DNA from: Cheiracanthium punctorium
Taxonomy: Eukaryota; Arthropoda; Arachnida; Araneae; Cheiracanthiidae
NCBI GenBank assembly: GCA_038373885.1
Contig: JAWZYV010014426.1
Location: 1-64,000 of the forward strand
Direction: 5' to 3'
DNA length: 64,000 nucleotides
Shown: in pieces, positions 34,905-47,689 of the stretch
How the letters are laid out: every line of letters starts with the position of its first letter
Numbering within the stretch: position 1 is the stretch's first letter
The notes under the pieces: model-generated
Told to the model about the DNA's origin: nothing
The model's input: only the letters and a program-made list of their open reading frames with translations
Databases searched by the model: none
Position numbers and translations under genes: made by a program

Positions 34905-35097
34905 TTAAGTGTGGGATGCCTTGGTCGGAAGACTTCCTAAGGGGGTCCAACGTTTATTCACTTTTATATCTAGAGAAAACCGCCTTAAACTCCAGACCGT
35001 TACTTCTAGACAACCGCGCGAGAGACTAGAACCCTGGACCTTCACACTCTAGCCAGTATATTGTCTTATCCACTCGGCAATTGATCGGACCTTAAAC
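34905..35097 (-). repeat. tRNA-derived SINE, best copy
   Basis: Read on the minus strand, the head shows an RNA polymerase III A box (TTGCCGAGTGG, plus-strand 35070-35080). The B box GGTTCTAGTCTC (35022-35033) follows about 40 bp later, as in a Leu/Ser-type tRNA. The body GGTTTTCTC.AGATATAAAAG and AACGTTGGACCCCCTTAGG follows, then the tail block GTCTTCCGACCAAGGCATCC. Other copies are at 10545, 12745, 14205, 20640 and the interrupted copy at 39860-41400. Confidence 0.82.
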
Positions 35098-35808
35098 AAC
35101 CCAAAATTATTGATGATATTTTGAAAGATTTATACATGTCCAACTATTTTATAAGTTGTATACCGAAAATAATAATTATTTATTTGAAGTTCTACAAGCA
35201 AAAATTTTAGATGAAATTTCGCATTTTCCAAACATCGCCATCCAAATAAATAAATAAATAAATAAATAAAAAAACCTAGCAGTACTGTTTTTACACCGGC
35301 TTACAATGGCGAAATCGATACAAAACTATAATCATTTCTGTCATGAACTTCAGACATTATAAAACAGATTTTATACACAGTCACGTTATTTAAAAAGATA
35401 ACTCGTGAAGTATGATATACAATGCTGTCAAAACTACACAATGGCACGCTTTTCAGTTATTTTCATAAACGCTGCAAGTCCCCCAAAAAGTAAGACATTT
35501 TTTCAGCGGAGATACATCAATCTCAACTGACACATATTTTTTTTCTGTTCTGAAAAATCTGAAAGGAAAAAAGTTCCCATACGTCAAAAATCTATATGCA
35601 GATAAAGCGGGCCCGATTTGCGTATCTTTCATCTGGAAGTTAGACAAAAGATATCTTTAAGCTGCGGAACGGTTGCCAACAGATTGATTTTATTTTGAAA
35701 TGAAAGAAAGAATTTTTAAAAAAAAAATCTTTTCCGAAAACATTGGATTCTATCTCGAAGTTCTGAAAGGCTTTACTTAAAATTTAAATGCATATGGGAT
35801 AGTTTTTT
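35098..35808. other. Non-coding with (AAAT)n at 35243-35270
   Basis: A short tetranucleotide run. The rest is unrecognised AT-rich DNA. Confidence 0.45.
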
Positions 35809-36497
35809 ACTTTCCGAACGTGTACCATGTAAGGAAAGTATTGTAATCATGAAAAAATTCGACTTCGAGACTTTGGTGTTTTGACACGTTTTGAGGGCTT
35901 CTGAATCCATTTATGCTATTTTTACGAGATGTATGTATGTATGTGTGTATGTGTGTGTGTGTATGTGTGTTTGTGTGTATGTGAGTGAACACGATAGCTC
36001 CTGAACGGAGCATTTGATTGAGCTCAAATTGGATATATAGGTCATAAACCACCGTCGCAAGACCGGTATTGATTTGGGTGTGTATAGGACTAATAGTTTT
36101 TCTACAGGGCTACGACAAAGATTTCTTTTACATTATGGCCTATGGGGGGAATTTCTTGAAAGTGCGCTAGCGTTTAAACGATACATTCGATTGAGCTCAA
36201 ATTCGGTATACATGTTATAAACCACCATCCTAAGACCGGTATTGATTTTGGTGTGTATAGGACTTATAGTTCTCCTAAAGGGCTACGACAAAACTTTCTA
36301 TTATGTTATGGCATAATGGCATATGGGGAGAAATTCTTGAAAGTGCGCAAGCGTTTAAACGGTGCATTCGATTGAGTTTCAATTTGGTATATGTGTTTGA
36401 ATGATTCATCGATTGAAATTTATTTAAGTGCTTGGTCATGATCTTAATCGTAAGTGTTCAGAAAGTCGAGTGGAGTCACTCCAGATTTTTTTTTTTT
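35809..36497 (+). mobile_element. HINE/DINE-like element, copy 4
   Basis: A full copy: ACTTTCCGAACGTGTACC, a TATG/TG microsatellite at about 35928-35985, three tandem units, and the 3' end GTCGAGTGGAGTCACTCCAG followed by T9. Confidence 0.9.
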
Positions 36498-36642
36498 AAA
36501 TGTTGGATCATTTTCTTTCTAAAGCAGATGTGAGCTTCGAACTGAATTCTTGCTTACGTAGTTCCTATAATCGTCAGATGGGATATTTTAATCAACTCGT
36601 AGAATTTACTAATGAAAAAAATGACCATAATTTAATCTATAT

Positions 36643-37152
36643 TTAACCCTTTAACGCGCAGTGTTCCCGCTCTGGGAACACCCTACTCTGACTTTTTGAC
36701 TGTTGCCAGTCACGAAGAATAGATTGGATTTCTATAAAAAGAGTTGCGGGTGACAGAGCTCCACAAGAACCCCTTTACTTTTGAGCACGTCACTTCCCGT
36801 CAAAAAAGGGTCACGATTTTTTTGAACAGCACTGACATCTGCCGAAAAATGGAAGAATGCAACAACAGCTGGATAGATTGCCCCATGCGGAAAAAAGGGC
36901 AGCCGTTGCCATCGCTCGACTTCACGACCCGCAAGAGGGCGGACGATCGAAACGTTCATCGCGTGCCACCGATCTAGAGACCCTTTTTTGACGCACGCAC
37001 AGCCAGATGTCGTCAAAAAAAAGGGTCTCTAGATCCGTGGCACGCGATGAACGTTTCGATCGTCCGCCATCTTGCTGGTAGTTAAATCGAGCGATGGCAA
37101 CGGCTGCCCCTTTTTTTCAGCATTCGGAAACGGCTTCGCCTCAAAGGGTTAA
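36643..37152 (-). mobile_element. TTAA MITE type 1, first of an abutting pair
   Basis: Starts TTAACCCTTTAACGCGCAG and ends CGCCTCAAAGGGTTAA. Its right TTAA (37149-37152) is also the left TTAA of the next copy. Both copies share the same orientation. Confidence 0.93.
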
Positions 37153-37668
37153 CCCTTTAAGGCGCAGTGATCCCGCTCTGGAAACACCCAACTCTAACGT
37201 TTTGACTGTTGCCAGTCACGAAGAATAGATTGGATTTCTATAAAAATAGTTGCGGGTGACATAGCTCCACTTGAATCCTTTACCTTTTAGCACGTCATTT
37301 CCCGTAAAAAAAGGGTCACGATTATTTTTAACAGCACTGACATCTGCTGAAAAATGGAGGAACGCGAGAACAGCTGGATAGATTGCCCCATGCTGGAAAA
37401 AGGGCAGACGTTGCCATCGATCGACTTAACTACCAGCAAGAGGGCGGACGATCGATACGTTCATCGCGTGCCACAGATTTAGAGACCTTTTTTGACGCAG
37501 CTGGCTGTGCTCGCGCACAACCAGCTGTCGTCAGAAAAGGGCCTCTAGATCCGTGGCACGCGATGAACGTTTCGATCGTCCGCCCTCTTGCTGGTCGTTA
37601 AATCGAGCGATGGCAACGGCTGCCCCTTTTTTTCAGCATTGGGAAAGGGTTGCGCCTCAAAGGGTTAA
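37149..37668 (-). mobile_element. TTAA MITE type 1, second of an abutting pair
   Basis: Starts TTAACCCTTTAAGGCGCAG and ends TTGCGCCTCAAAGGGTTAA. The internal centre GCTGTGCTCGCGCACAACC differs from its neighbour, so the pair is not a simple recent duplication. Confidence 0.93.
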
Positions 37669-38380
37669 GAAAATAAATACGCAGACGTAGAGACTAAGCA
37701 GTTGAAATTTCAAAGTGAAATATATTCATCGCCGGGGCTCCCGCATTTTCGTCGAAACAATATTCTTAAAGGATTCGCACAAAAGCCCTTGAATTTTCAA
37801 GCGCTGGGAAAATGCCATTAAAGAAATGAAAATTCCACTTCCCGAACTCTGCGCCCTCTTCGCTGCAAACTGTTTATTTGGCGCTTAAGTAAAATGGAAT
37901 TTTCACAGTGCGAATAATAAAATGGTGGAATTTGTTCTAAATCCGCAGGGTAAAGGGAGGACCTTGTTTTCAAGTTCAAAAGTTCCACTTTTCCGAAAAA
38001 AAAAAAAAAAAAAAAAAAACCATTCCCTGCGCTATTTTTTTGCATAGTGTATGTGTTGTTTAGGGGGTTTATTTGAGCTCGTAGATCACGTGAGCATGAA
38101 TTTCAATTATTCTTACGAATGAGATGAATAAATTCGAGGATGTTCCCCACTCGGCCGATGATTTACCGGTGAGTTTTGTGAAGAATCGGTGCAATGTTTT
38201 CAGCGGAGAAACATCATGTCTTGAATTTCAATTGTGGGAAATGTTTGGGAAGGGTGGGGTAAGAGCGAAAAGAACATGCATTGGAAATGCATAGTGGAGA
38301 CTTGAGATTTCTTATGTTTTGTTTGTATGGATTTTGATGTGCTGTGTATGAGAGGGTAAACTTAATTCTGTTCTTATTAT
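37669..38380. other. Non-coding; (A)27 run near 37997
   Basis: Includes a moderately GC-rich patch at 37735-37870 without a supported frame or repeat partner. Confidence 0.35.
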
Positions 38381-39019
38381 AAAAAATCTGGAGTGACTCC
38401 ACTCGACTTTCCGAACACTTACGATTAAGATCATGACCAAGCATTTAAATAAATTTTAATCGATGAATCATTCAAGCATATAAACCAAACTGAAGCTCAA
38501 TTGAATGCGTCGTTTAAACGCTTGCGCACTTTCAAGAATTCATCCCCATATGCCATAATGTAAAAGAAATCTTTGTGGTAGTTTTATAGGAAAGCTATAA
38601 GTCTTCCTACACACACACACACCAAAATCAATACCTTATGATGGTGGTTTATAACATATATACCCGATTTGAGCTCAATCAAATGTATCGTTTAAACGCT
38701 AAGCGCACTTTCAAGAATTTCCCCCGATGGTCCATACTGTAAAAGAAAGTTTTTCTACAGGGCTTCGACAAAGATAAGTCCGATACACATCGAAATCAAT
38801 ACCGGTCTTATAATGATGGTTTATAACATATATACCCAATTTGAGCTCAATCGAATGTATCGTTTAAACGCTAGCGCACTTTCAATAATTTCCTTCCATA
38901 GGCCAAAATATAAAAGAAATCTTTGTCGTAACCCTGTAGAAGTCTTATACACACCAAACTCAATACCGGTCTTGCGACGGTGGTTTATAACATATATATC
39001 CAATTTGAGCTCAATCGTA
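38381..39019 (-). mobile_element. HINE/DINE-like element, copy 5, truncated
   Basis: Starts with an A run and CTGGAGTGACTCCACTCGAC and has three to four tandem units. It stops at CCAATTTGAGCTCAATCG without the large microsatellite and outer end. Confidence 0.87.
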
Positions 39020-39859
39020 AAACTTTAGTGCCGACACAGGTTGTTTATTTATTTATTTTAAGAGTTATTAAAAAATAAAAATGCTTTAGGATAAAATTTT
39101 GCCTTATTGCACATTTTGTTTAGATTGAATAAGGTTTTAGTCTTTTTTCTTTTAAAATAAGGTCCACTAACAAAAAACTACCGTATCCGCCACTTTTGCT
39201 TACCTATGTCTTTTTTTTCAGACATGCACCAAATTTAAAATTGATTTATAAATATTTTCAGATAATTTTCCCACTTCACATATCCAGATTTTCCAGTTTA
39301 TATGCAAAATTCGAGCTTTCCCTGGCTTTTTCTGTTAAATTTCCTTGCTATTCCAGGCTTATCAGTAGTAGTTGACCGCTTATTGCCCTGTATACACCTC
39401 ACCCTAAATAAATAAAGATAGAAAGAAATAAATAAAACCCTCCCAGCTGTGCGAACTGAAAGCACGATCATTATTCATTCCCGCAGTTTCCATGAAAACA
39501 CCCATTAGTTTTTTAGCACACAATTAAACTGTGAACAGTCTTAATGGTTTATTAAAATGCCGATAATTTTTTTTTTTGGTTGGCACTATGCACACAACGG
39601 CATTTCACCAAAATTGAACTACGATGCACCAGTCTTTAAAAAACATAAATAAATTTAAAAAAAACTGATTTAACGGTTTCAGTTTTTAATTTAATCTAGA
39701 TTTAGTGATGTTGAATATTGATTCCGATGCATTTTGTTTAATAAATCCGTTTTCATTAAGGACCAGTTTGATAGATTTTTAGTTTAAAAGAAACACAACC
39801 ACCGTGCAGATTATCCTTGAATCTATCGAGTTGTTTTATCGTGTGTGAAGCCTACCTGA
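39020..39859. other. Non-coding, nothing recognised
   Basis: AT-rich DNA without exon signals or repeat partners. Confidence 0.4.
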
Positions 39860-39992
39860 GTAGAATCTGTCAACGGAGGGGAAGGGACTTGTTCGGACGA
39901 GTTTTTAACGGGTTCTAACGCATATTCACTTTACATCTGGAGAAAACCTACCCATACCCAAGACAGTACGATCGACAGCCGCGCGGTAAGCC
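39860..39992 (-). repeat. SINE, 3' part of an interrupted copy
   Basis: The body TTCTAACGCATATTCACTTT, ACATCTGGAGAAAACC and GATCGACAGCCGCGCGGTAA matches other copies. The copy resumes at 41256. Confidence 0.8.
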
Positions 39993-41255
39993 AACGCTTC
40001 GTAGATAAATATGGGTACATTTAAAAGTTTTATTTTTACAAAATAAAACTATTATAAATTTCTGGTGAATTCACCGACGAATAGCAATATTTTAATAATT
40101 TGAGATAAAAAATATAAATTTACGACAAATGGTAGTTTTTAACCGTGACTCATTAGATTATATGATAAGTAAATAGATCGAATAATTTTGCACGAGAAAG
40201 ATATTTTAATTTTAATGTTTAATTTAAGATATTTTCTAATATTTGTAGCCTTCACCAGAAATTTTAAATAGTTTCACTTTGTGAAATTAAAACTGTGGTG
40301 ACGCCACTTTTGTAGGCCTAATGATGACGTCAAAGCTTGGTGACGTAGGAGTTGTAAGGCTTTCTATATCTAGGAAGGTTAAAAACTGCCATTTGTCGTA
40401 AAATATAAATTTACGACAAATGGCAGTTTTTAACCGTGACTCATTAGATTATATGATAAGTAAATAGATCGAATAATTTTGCACGAGAAAGATATTTTAA
40501 TTTTAATGTTTAATTTAAGATATTTTCTAATATTTGTAGCCTTCACCAGAAATTTTAAATAGTTTCACTTTGTGAAATTAAAACTGTGGTGACGCCACTT
40601 TTGTAGGCCTAATGATGACGTCAAAGCTTGGTGACGTAGGAGTTGTAAGGCTTTCTATATCTAGGAAGGTTAAAAACTGCCATTTGTCGTAAAATATAAA
40701 TTTACGACAAATGGCAGTTTTTAACCGTGACTCATTAGATTATATGATAAGTAAATAGATCGAATAATTTTGCACGAGAAAGATATTTTAATTTTAATGT
40801 TTAATTTAAGATATTTTCTAATATTTGTAACATTCACCAGAAATTTTAAATAGTTTCACTTTGTGAAATTAAAACTGTGGTGACGCCACTTTTGTAGGCC
40901 TAATGATGACGTCAAAGCTTGGTGACGTAGGAGTTGTAAGGCTTTCTATATCTAGGAAGGTTAAAAACTGCCATTTGTCGTAAAATATAAATTTACGACA
41001 AATGGCAGTTTTTAACCGTGACTCATTAGATTATATGATAAGTAAATAGATCGAATAATTTTGCACGAGAAAGATATTTTAATTTTAATGTTTAATTTAA
41101 GATATTTTCTAATATTTGTAACATTCACCAGAAATTTTAAATAGTTTCACTTTGTGAAATTAAAACTGTGGTGACGTCCCTTTCGTAGGCCTAGTGATGA
41201 CGTCAAAGCTTGGTGACGTAGGAGTTGTAAGGCTTTCTATATCTAGGAGGCATCG
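39993..41255. mobile_element. 1.26-kb insertion inside a SINE, with four 291-bp units
   Basis: It is flanked by GGTAAGCC at 39985-39992 and again at 41256-41263 (8-bp duplication). After a leader of about 125 bp come units starting at about 40119, 40410, 40701 and 40992, exactly 291 bp apart. Each starts TTTACGACAAATGG(C/T)AG, and the first three end with its inverse, CTGCCATTTGTCGTAAA, so junctions form hairpins of about 50 bp. Each unit has one perfect TGACGTCA (40325, 40616, 40907, 41198). The last unit is truncated after CTATATCTAGGAGG. The leader (about 40020-40075) looks like a diverged inverted piece of the same unit. No coding capacity. Confidence 0.92.
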
Positions 41256-41400
41256 GGTAAGCCCGAAGGCGGGACTTTCACACTCCAGCCGTCTATGGAA
41301 GTGTGTTGTTGATGGGTTTTTACTTGCAAGTTTTTAAGCATTATCCACTCTGAGTTGTTTGTGGTTTAAAGCATTATCCACTCGGCTAAGGTGAATTTTT
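41256..41400 (-). repeat. SINE, 5' part of the interrupted copy
   Basis: CTTTCACACTCCAGCC and CATTATCCACTCGGC (A-box side) continue the SINE from 39992. Removing the insertion and one GGTAAGCC restores a collinear match with 34905-35097. CATTATCCACTC occurs twice. Confidence 0.8.
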
Positions 41401-44400
41401 TCGATTGAGATATTCCGTTACGTATTCTTGCATCAATCTGTTTTGCACGATACCAAGTCAATGGCAACTCTTTCGCCAAGATAAATGCCGGGCACGTGAA
41501 ATTATTGATGGTTCGGAATAGGATTGGCAACAGTTTGCCAGCTAATTTGAGGAAAAAATAGTTTGGCGTTAATGACCGCCGGGATAATACGTAAATACCT
41601 TTTTTGAATTTATGGCCAAATAATGAAAATATCGCCAAGTTCGGTTAATTTTTCAAAGCATTATTTTCGCACCACATTTGGCAATTTATCACAAAAGTCG
41701 CCAACAGTGGTGGCTTTTGGCGCATCTTTTGAGGGAGGCACACGATCGTCGTCGGATTATTAGCTAATCATATTGTAGGATAGTATTATATGCTTTAAAT
41801 AGAGGCCTGTCTCTAAACTGCCACTGAGCGGTTTGATATATTTTATTCCGTACCAAGTATTTCAAACGCAAGCTTATTCTTCTACTAAAAATATTTATCA
41901 TACATTCAACACCGCACCGCAAAATAATAATATAAAGGAAAGTAGAAAGCATTTCCTGATTTTTCTCTCGAAACCATGTCTACACTTCAGCGGGAAAAAG
42001 CATTTATATGTATTTTTTCCCTTTCTGTTAAATCTCTAGAGCAATATACATGTACAGGAAAGAAAGAAGCCGAATATAAAGCACTGGCTCCTCTCGGAAT
42101 ACTAAACAACTAGTTTCTTGCTTTCTCGTGCTTTTCTCAAGTTTACGAAACATAACAGTGTGCCTTTTTTAAGTGAAATGGTAAACTTACTCAGGGATTC
42201 AAACTGAAATTGTTTTCATTCTAAAATTGTAGCAAAACAAAAAGAAAATATGACAGGAGATAGCTTGAAAAAAAAAAATCAACTTCACGAAATTTTTATA
42301 ATGTGAACACACTTCAAAATAAAGCTAATTTTTCGAGAGTTCTGAGAAATTCAGGATGTTTCTTCACAGTTTGTATTACATATTATTGTCAAAGAAGACG
42401 GACGTCTATTGGCGGGTTTTGTTAGGGAATAGCGGCTGTATCTTGACATAACAAGTCTGGTAATAACCATGCAGTTATGTACGTCACAGGTTTATTTACT
42501 TTAAATTATAGCACAGGAAATGTTTTATCCAGTATTTTCCGGAGTTTTTAAATGGTTTTAACAGAGCTCTAATAAAAGTAGCTCTAGTAAAGGTCACCTC
42601 TTTTATAGAGAAAACTTTTACAAGGAAATCTATGTCATCATACTGACGAAACAGTTTCCTTTCAAAAAAAACCTTCTTCTGAAAGCAGTTATCAAATTTA
42701 ACAATTACTTAAATTGTCTTCAAAACAACTCTCTTTTTCACAAGGATTTTCAAAAGAATAATTTTTCAAATTTAAGATTTTCAAATTCTTAGAACGATTA
42801 AAAATATACCGAACACATAAATTTCCCATTCTGAATTCTCTTCTGAATGGAGTAATAAAACGCAAGGATTTGTGAGATTTTCTTCAAAACAATTCTCCTT
42901 TTAGGAAGGATTAAAAAAATAATTTGTTAATTTTCAAAATTTTTACATTTTTAGAACAACAATAACAACAAAGACACTGAAAGCTTAAATTTCCTATTCT
43001 GAACGCAACACTTACAATCCCAGTTATATCCACCCAATTATCTGCTACCTTGCACACGTTTATTTATTTTTTCTCTTACAACTCAACTTCTGACTCTTAA
43101 TAACATTTCTAAATACATATTTTATCTCCTAACCACATTTCTTCAAACATTCAACTCAACACTCCTCCAAAACAGCAATACAAACTAGAGCAGAAAAATG
43201 TTTTATTCCTCCTCGCCTGAAATCGCGGAAATACTCCGCTGGAAAAATACTTTTATATGAAATTTTTTTCTTGTTGTATATATATATATATATCTATATA
43301 TATGTATAGGAAAAGGATAGTGAAAAAAAGAGAGCAATAATCTTGGAGATTTCAAACGGAATACTAAATACCTACTTTTTCCTTTCTGCCCTCGTACACC
43401 TTCTAAAATATACATAATATCGAGCGATACTTTTGTTAGAGAACTTTTGTTAGATATCTTACACCCGAGAAGCAGGATTTACTATAAGAATGTTTTTATT
43501 TGTAAGGTTTCCTACGGATTATAGAATGAAAATACATCGAGAATATTATTTAGAAAAAATGCTTTTAGCATTCAATATTTGCTGAAATTGTGCTTAGGTG
43601 CATACGCCATTTTTTTGAACATTTGATGCAATGCAGATATTTATTTATGTATTTTTTATAAGTTTTTCTTCTTCTTTTTTTTTGGAGTCCTGGTGTAAGT
43701 TTCGGACAAGCTTTTCAGGTTTATAAACAGCGGCGGTATGCCAAAAGATGCCAATGTTACTATTTTTGGTGATTTTGCCAAAACTAGCGTCAAAAAGTTA
43801 GTTTCCAAAACTGAACCCACATTTTCGATATCCTTTATATTTGGCAAGAAATTGCGCCGATTTTTGCTGTTTTAAAATGGAGATATTTTTTTTATATGGT
43901 GAAATAAGTGGGTCACAGCTTTAAAAATTGGTTACCACGGTGGCTTGAAATAGTTTGCAGTGCTAAATGCGCCAATATGCCAAGGATTAATTATGAATAA
44001 GATTCGGAGAATTGTTTTAAAGGCAAACCCCAATGGGAAACGAATAATGATTATGGGCATGTTAAAATCGCCAAAGAATCACTCTAGAGTGAAGAGTCGT
44101 AAATGGTGTTAAATATTGAAATTAATATGCTTAAAAATCAATAGTTCTATATTCGTTTTTTAAAGATGGACGTGAAAATGCCCTGAACAAGGCTGTGGCC
44201 AGAGGGATATGATCATGGGGGTTTGATCATCGTCCCCCGAAATTTTAGTCAAAGCATTTGTAGTTTTTTATTTGCATTGATTTGGAAGATGAATTAAAGT
44301 TAAAAAAAATAGCTCTACATACACTACTACCCCCAACTCCTCCCCCAAAATTTTATTTTAGCGCTACATACACCCCCTTGCTTATTATTTTCTTTTTCTG

Positions 44401-44745
44401 GCTTAGCCCAAATATTGCAAAAAAACTCTTCAACAGAAAAACTATTTCTAAAGCGTTCATTTTATCAACATTTTATAGAACCGCAGATTGGAAATTTGAA
44501 TATTAGACTTTCTTAATTATCATTAACTTGCACGAAGATGTCGTTCGCTGCCACGCAATTTCTATTAATTTCTTGAGTAACCTATCCCTTCTAGATGCTA
44601 ATGAATTACTCTGTACAATTCCTGATTTCACGTTCGACTAAGTAAAATATTAATACGTCGAGACAAAAGTTTTGAAATGTTGACGTTATTTCCGCACGGC
44701 TTGCATTATAAAGTCATTTCTGCCAGATGAAAGTTTCGCCGGCAT
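41401..44745. other. Long AT-rich non-coding stretch
   Basis: Words built on GCCAA/TTGGC (CGCCAAGTTCGG, AAAAGTCGCCAACAG) occur at 41570-41720. They echo 18740-18800, 43730-43860 and 45740-45820 and suggest an old shared repeat. There is a (TA)n at about 43277-43305. A half-MITE end AAGGCTGTGGCCAGAGG is near 44187. No exon is supported. Confidence 0.4.
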
Positions 44746-45029
44746 TTAACCCATTTGTGCCTGGATATTTTTGCGACTTTCTTCGAGTTTTACTGATAAC
44801 AGAAATAATAGATAAATTTCTCATGTCAACTTCTTGAACAAGGGATGATTTCTTTTAAAATCATTATGCATGAAAATTGAAATATCAACATACTACTTGG
44901 TCATGTTAAAATATTTTGTAGAGTTGAGGCTCAATACTCATGAATAAAGGCTAGGAAAAATAAATAACGTTTTCGACTAATAGCGAAAATGCCGTCCCAA
45001 AAAAGGGACGCTAGGCATAAATGGGTTAA
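44746..45029 (-). mobile_element. TTAA MITE type 2, full 284-bp copy
   Basis: Bounded by TTAA on both sides. Ends TTAACCCATTTGTGCCTGG and (reversed) TTAACCCATTTATGCCTAG. The interior includes TTTTTGGGACGGCATTTTCG (reversed) and AACAAGGGATGATTTC. It is a piggyBac-type non-autonomous element. Confidence 0.92.
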
Positions 45030-46743
45030 AAAACGCCCATTTAAACGGCATTTTCCACTGAAGATGCCTTTTTCCTTTTCTTTTTTCTGTTTTAGAGTTT
45101 GAAATATTTCCTGAGACATTATCGAGCATTATTAAGAGGGAATGCTGTGCTGCACAAGTATCGATATTTCCCGAGGTATCGAAGGAAGAAATTGAAAGCG
45201 AACTGCAATTGAACATTCAAGAATATTCAAAAGTATACACTAGAAGAGGAGTATCTCCTTGCTGAAAGCAATAATTAGGAAATGAAAAGTTCCTAATCAT
45301 TTTCAAAACGTCTCCGGTGAAAAGTTAAGCCCAAAGGCTTTTTATTTTTTTAAACTTTTACTTGCTTTCCAAACATTTTGTGGAAGTACGTGCGTGTGTA
45401 TGCTGGAAGTCACTCTGAACGAAATATTTTGAAAAGAAAATATTATTTGTTTAATGTCGATGTTGAAATATGCATAAAAATATAAACTTCAATGGCAGAA
45501 AGTATTACGGAAGAGAAAATTAAGCACTAATTTTAAATTACAAGTTTGAAAACTCTATGCGGATATCCATGACTTTCTTGCGCGTTGATTCAATTAAAAG
45601 CATTTTTAACGTACTTCCTTCAAAATCATATCAGTTTAAAAAAAATTGATATACGATACTTCTAATAATGCTAGCGTCCCAGGAAATTTATCGCCAAATA
45701 TAAAAGAAATTAACAGTTTGGGTTTTATATTTAGGATCTCAGTATCAGCGACAAATTTGGCTACATGTGGCCAAAACTTGCCAAGCTTGGCAACAGTTGA
45801 CTACATTTTGGCCAAGGCCCAAGCAATGACTGCACAGCACGTAGACATATACGTTGGAGATTTCGTCCATTACTTTAACAACTTACCCGTGGAATATATT
45901 CGAGAAAAGCATGCCAAAATGGAATTTTTTTCTCTTTAATTTCGTTGATTAACTCAGATCGGGCATTCCAAAATTGGCGCATTTGCGTTACCCGAACTCA
46001 GTTCGGTCGTCACAGTCAAGGTGTTAATGCATGAAAATTTCTTTGGATTCACCTAAACATTAAATGCCCATTTGATTGCAATCAAAAGCGGAGGTGCGCA
46101 ACTAGATGTTACAAAAGTTTTAAATACAAAACTTCAACATCCTATCTCTAATCTTGCTTGCAACTTACGTGCACAAGGAAGATTTAATAAAAGTTAAAAG
46201 ATTTCAACTAGGTGGCGTTTTGTAAGGTCAATTTAGCTCAAAACTGACCGAAAGTAGTTAACAAATGTCAAAAACTGTCGAATAAATGTAATAAATGCTT
46301 GTAGACAGAAAAATTACCTATTTCCATTGTTAAATTTCATGTCCCCCCCCTCTCCCATATGCAAAGCTCTACCTAGTGGGCACATTTTGAACTAAAATTT
46401 GAATCCGAGATTCCTTAATGCATCTCATATAATAGTGTACACAAAATTTGGTTCAATTCGTACATCCGTTCTAGTTTTAGAATCCTTTTAACATAGGGGC
46501 TGTTTAACAATAAACATCCAGTGTATAAGTACGTACGAAAATACACACGCAGTTTTAGACTTGAAGCAAAAACCTGCCAAAGTAAATTTACGAATGGTTA
46601 ATATTAATTTTTTCACCATCAAAACTTTTTTTCTTTCGTACAAATATGTAGATAGCACCCTATTGCATATATGCTTAAAAAATGCTTTTTTAAAAAATTC
46701 ATCTTTTTTTTGAATGACTAGGTTAAACGAAAACTATTTTTTA
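45030..46743. other. Non-coding, nothing firm
   Basis: The frame 45646-45939 (97 residues) has no recognisable domain, and its first half overlaps a GCCAA-type repeat word cluster. CAACTAGGTGGCG near 46207 is a partial CTCF-like match. Confidence 0.35.
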
Positions 46744-47042
46744 TTAACCCTCTGAGCGCCATAGAAATGGGCAAACAGTGTAAAGTTGTTTTCACGATAA
46801 AATTTTCTAGAGCCTTTAAAATTATTGAAAAAATAAATACAAAAAAAAAATATTTACGATGAATAAATTTTGTTAGGAAGATTTGTAATTATTAAAAAAT
46901 CAACTTCAAAATATGTACAACATTAAGATTAATATTTTTTATAATAAGTGACAGTTTTAAACAATTTAAATTGTAGATGCATTGCAGTGAAAACTGGAAT
47001 GCAGTTGACGGGATTTTACGTCTCAGCCGCTTGGAGGGTTAA
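46744..47042. mobile_element. TTAA MITE type 3
   Basis: The 299-bp element has ends TTAACCCTCTGAGCGCC and (reversed) TTAACCCTCCAAGCGGC, each with TTAA. The interior is AT-rich and unrelated to types 1 and 2. Single copy in the window. Confidence 0.75.
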
Positions 47043-47689
47043 ATTAATTCTACTATTCTGAGAAATGTGTAACATGCTTTTAGTGAGCACGAGATCTGCC
47101 AAAACTTGATACTCTAACCAACACATAAATTGTCCACACACTATAGTAAAAAAAGAGAAAAAAAAAACATCTTTCCCTTTTAAAGAAGTATACTTTCTTT
47201 TAAAATTACCCTACTTAAGCTATTCGCAACTTCCATCCTTTCTCCAACAAGATACAAAGCGAAACATAGTAGCAAAAAGTGCGTCTTTTTAAGGAGTGAG
47301 AAAAAAAAATAAAGATTTGAAACAATTTGAAAGATAAAGCGATCATATATCACACTCTAACGTCTAGTTACTGTCAGAATTTCCATATTTTTTTTAGTCC
47401 CGTGGATGTCTTGCTTCACATAAAAGATAATATTGATGCGATGCACAGGCATGAATATCGATGTATTTTTCAACTCTAAAAAAATTCCCCTTGTAGGAAC
47501 GGGGATTGTATCATATCGATGTATCGACAGATCGATTAGTTAATCTTTTTAGTCGTATTCATCGATTGTCATGAGTTTATACGGTGAGTAGTTCTGATAT
47601 TTGCTCTTCATGACTGAAGTTATACATGGAGGGATTTTTTGCTCGCTAGTTAATACAGTTACTTGATTTACGAAAGCTTCCGAATACGT

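Noticed and set aside
45646..45939. 97-residue frame
   Set aside because: No recognisable domain; the first half overlaps GCCAA-type repeat words and no splice context supports it.
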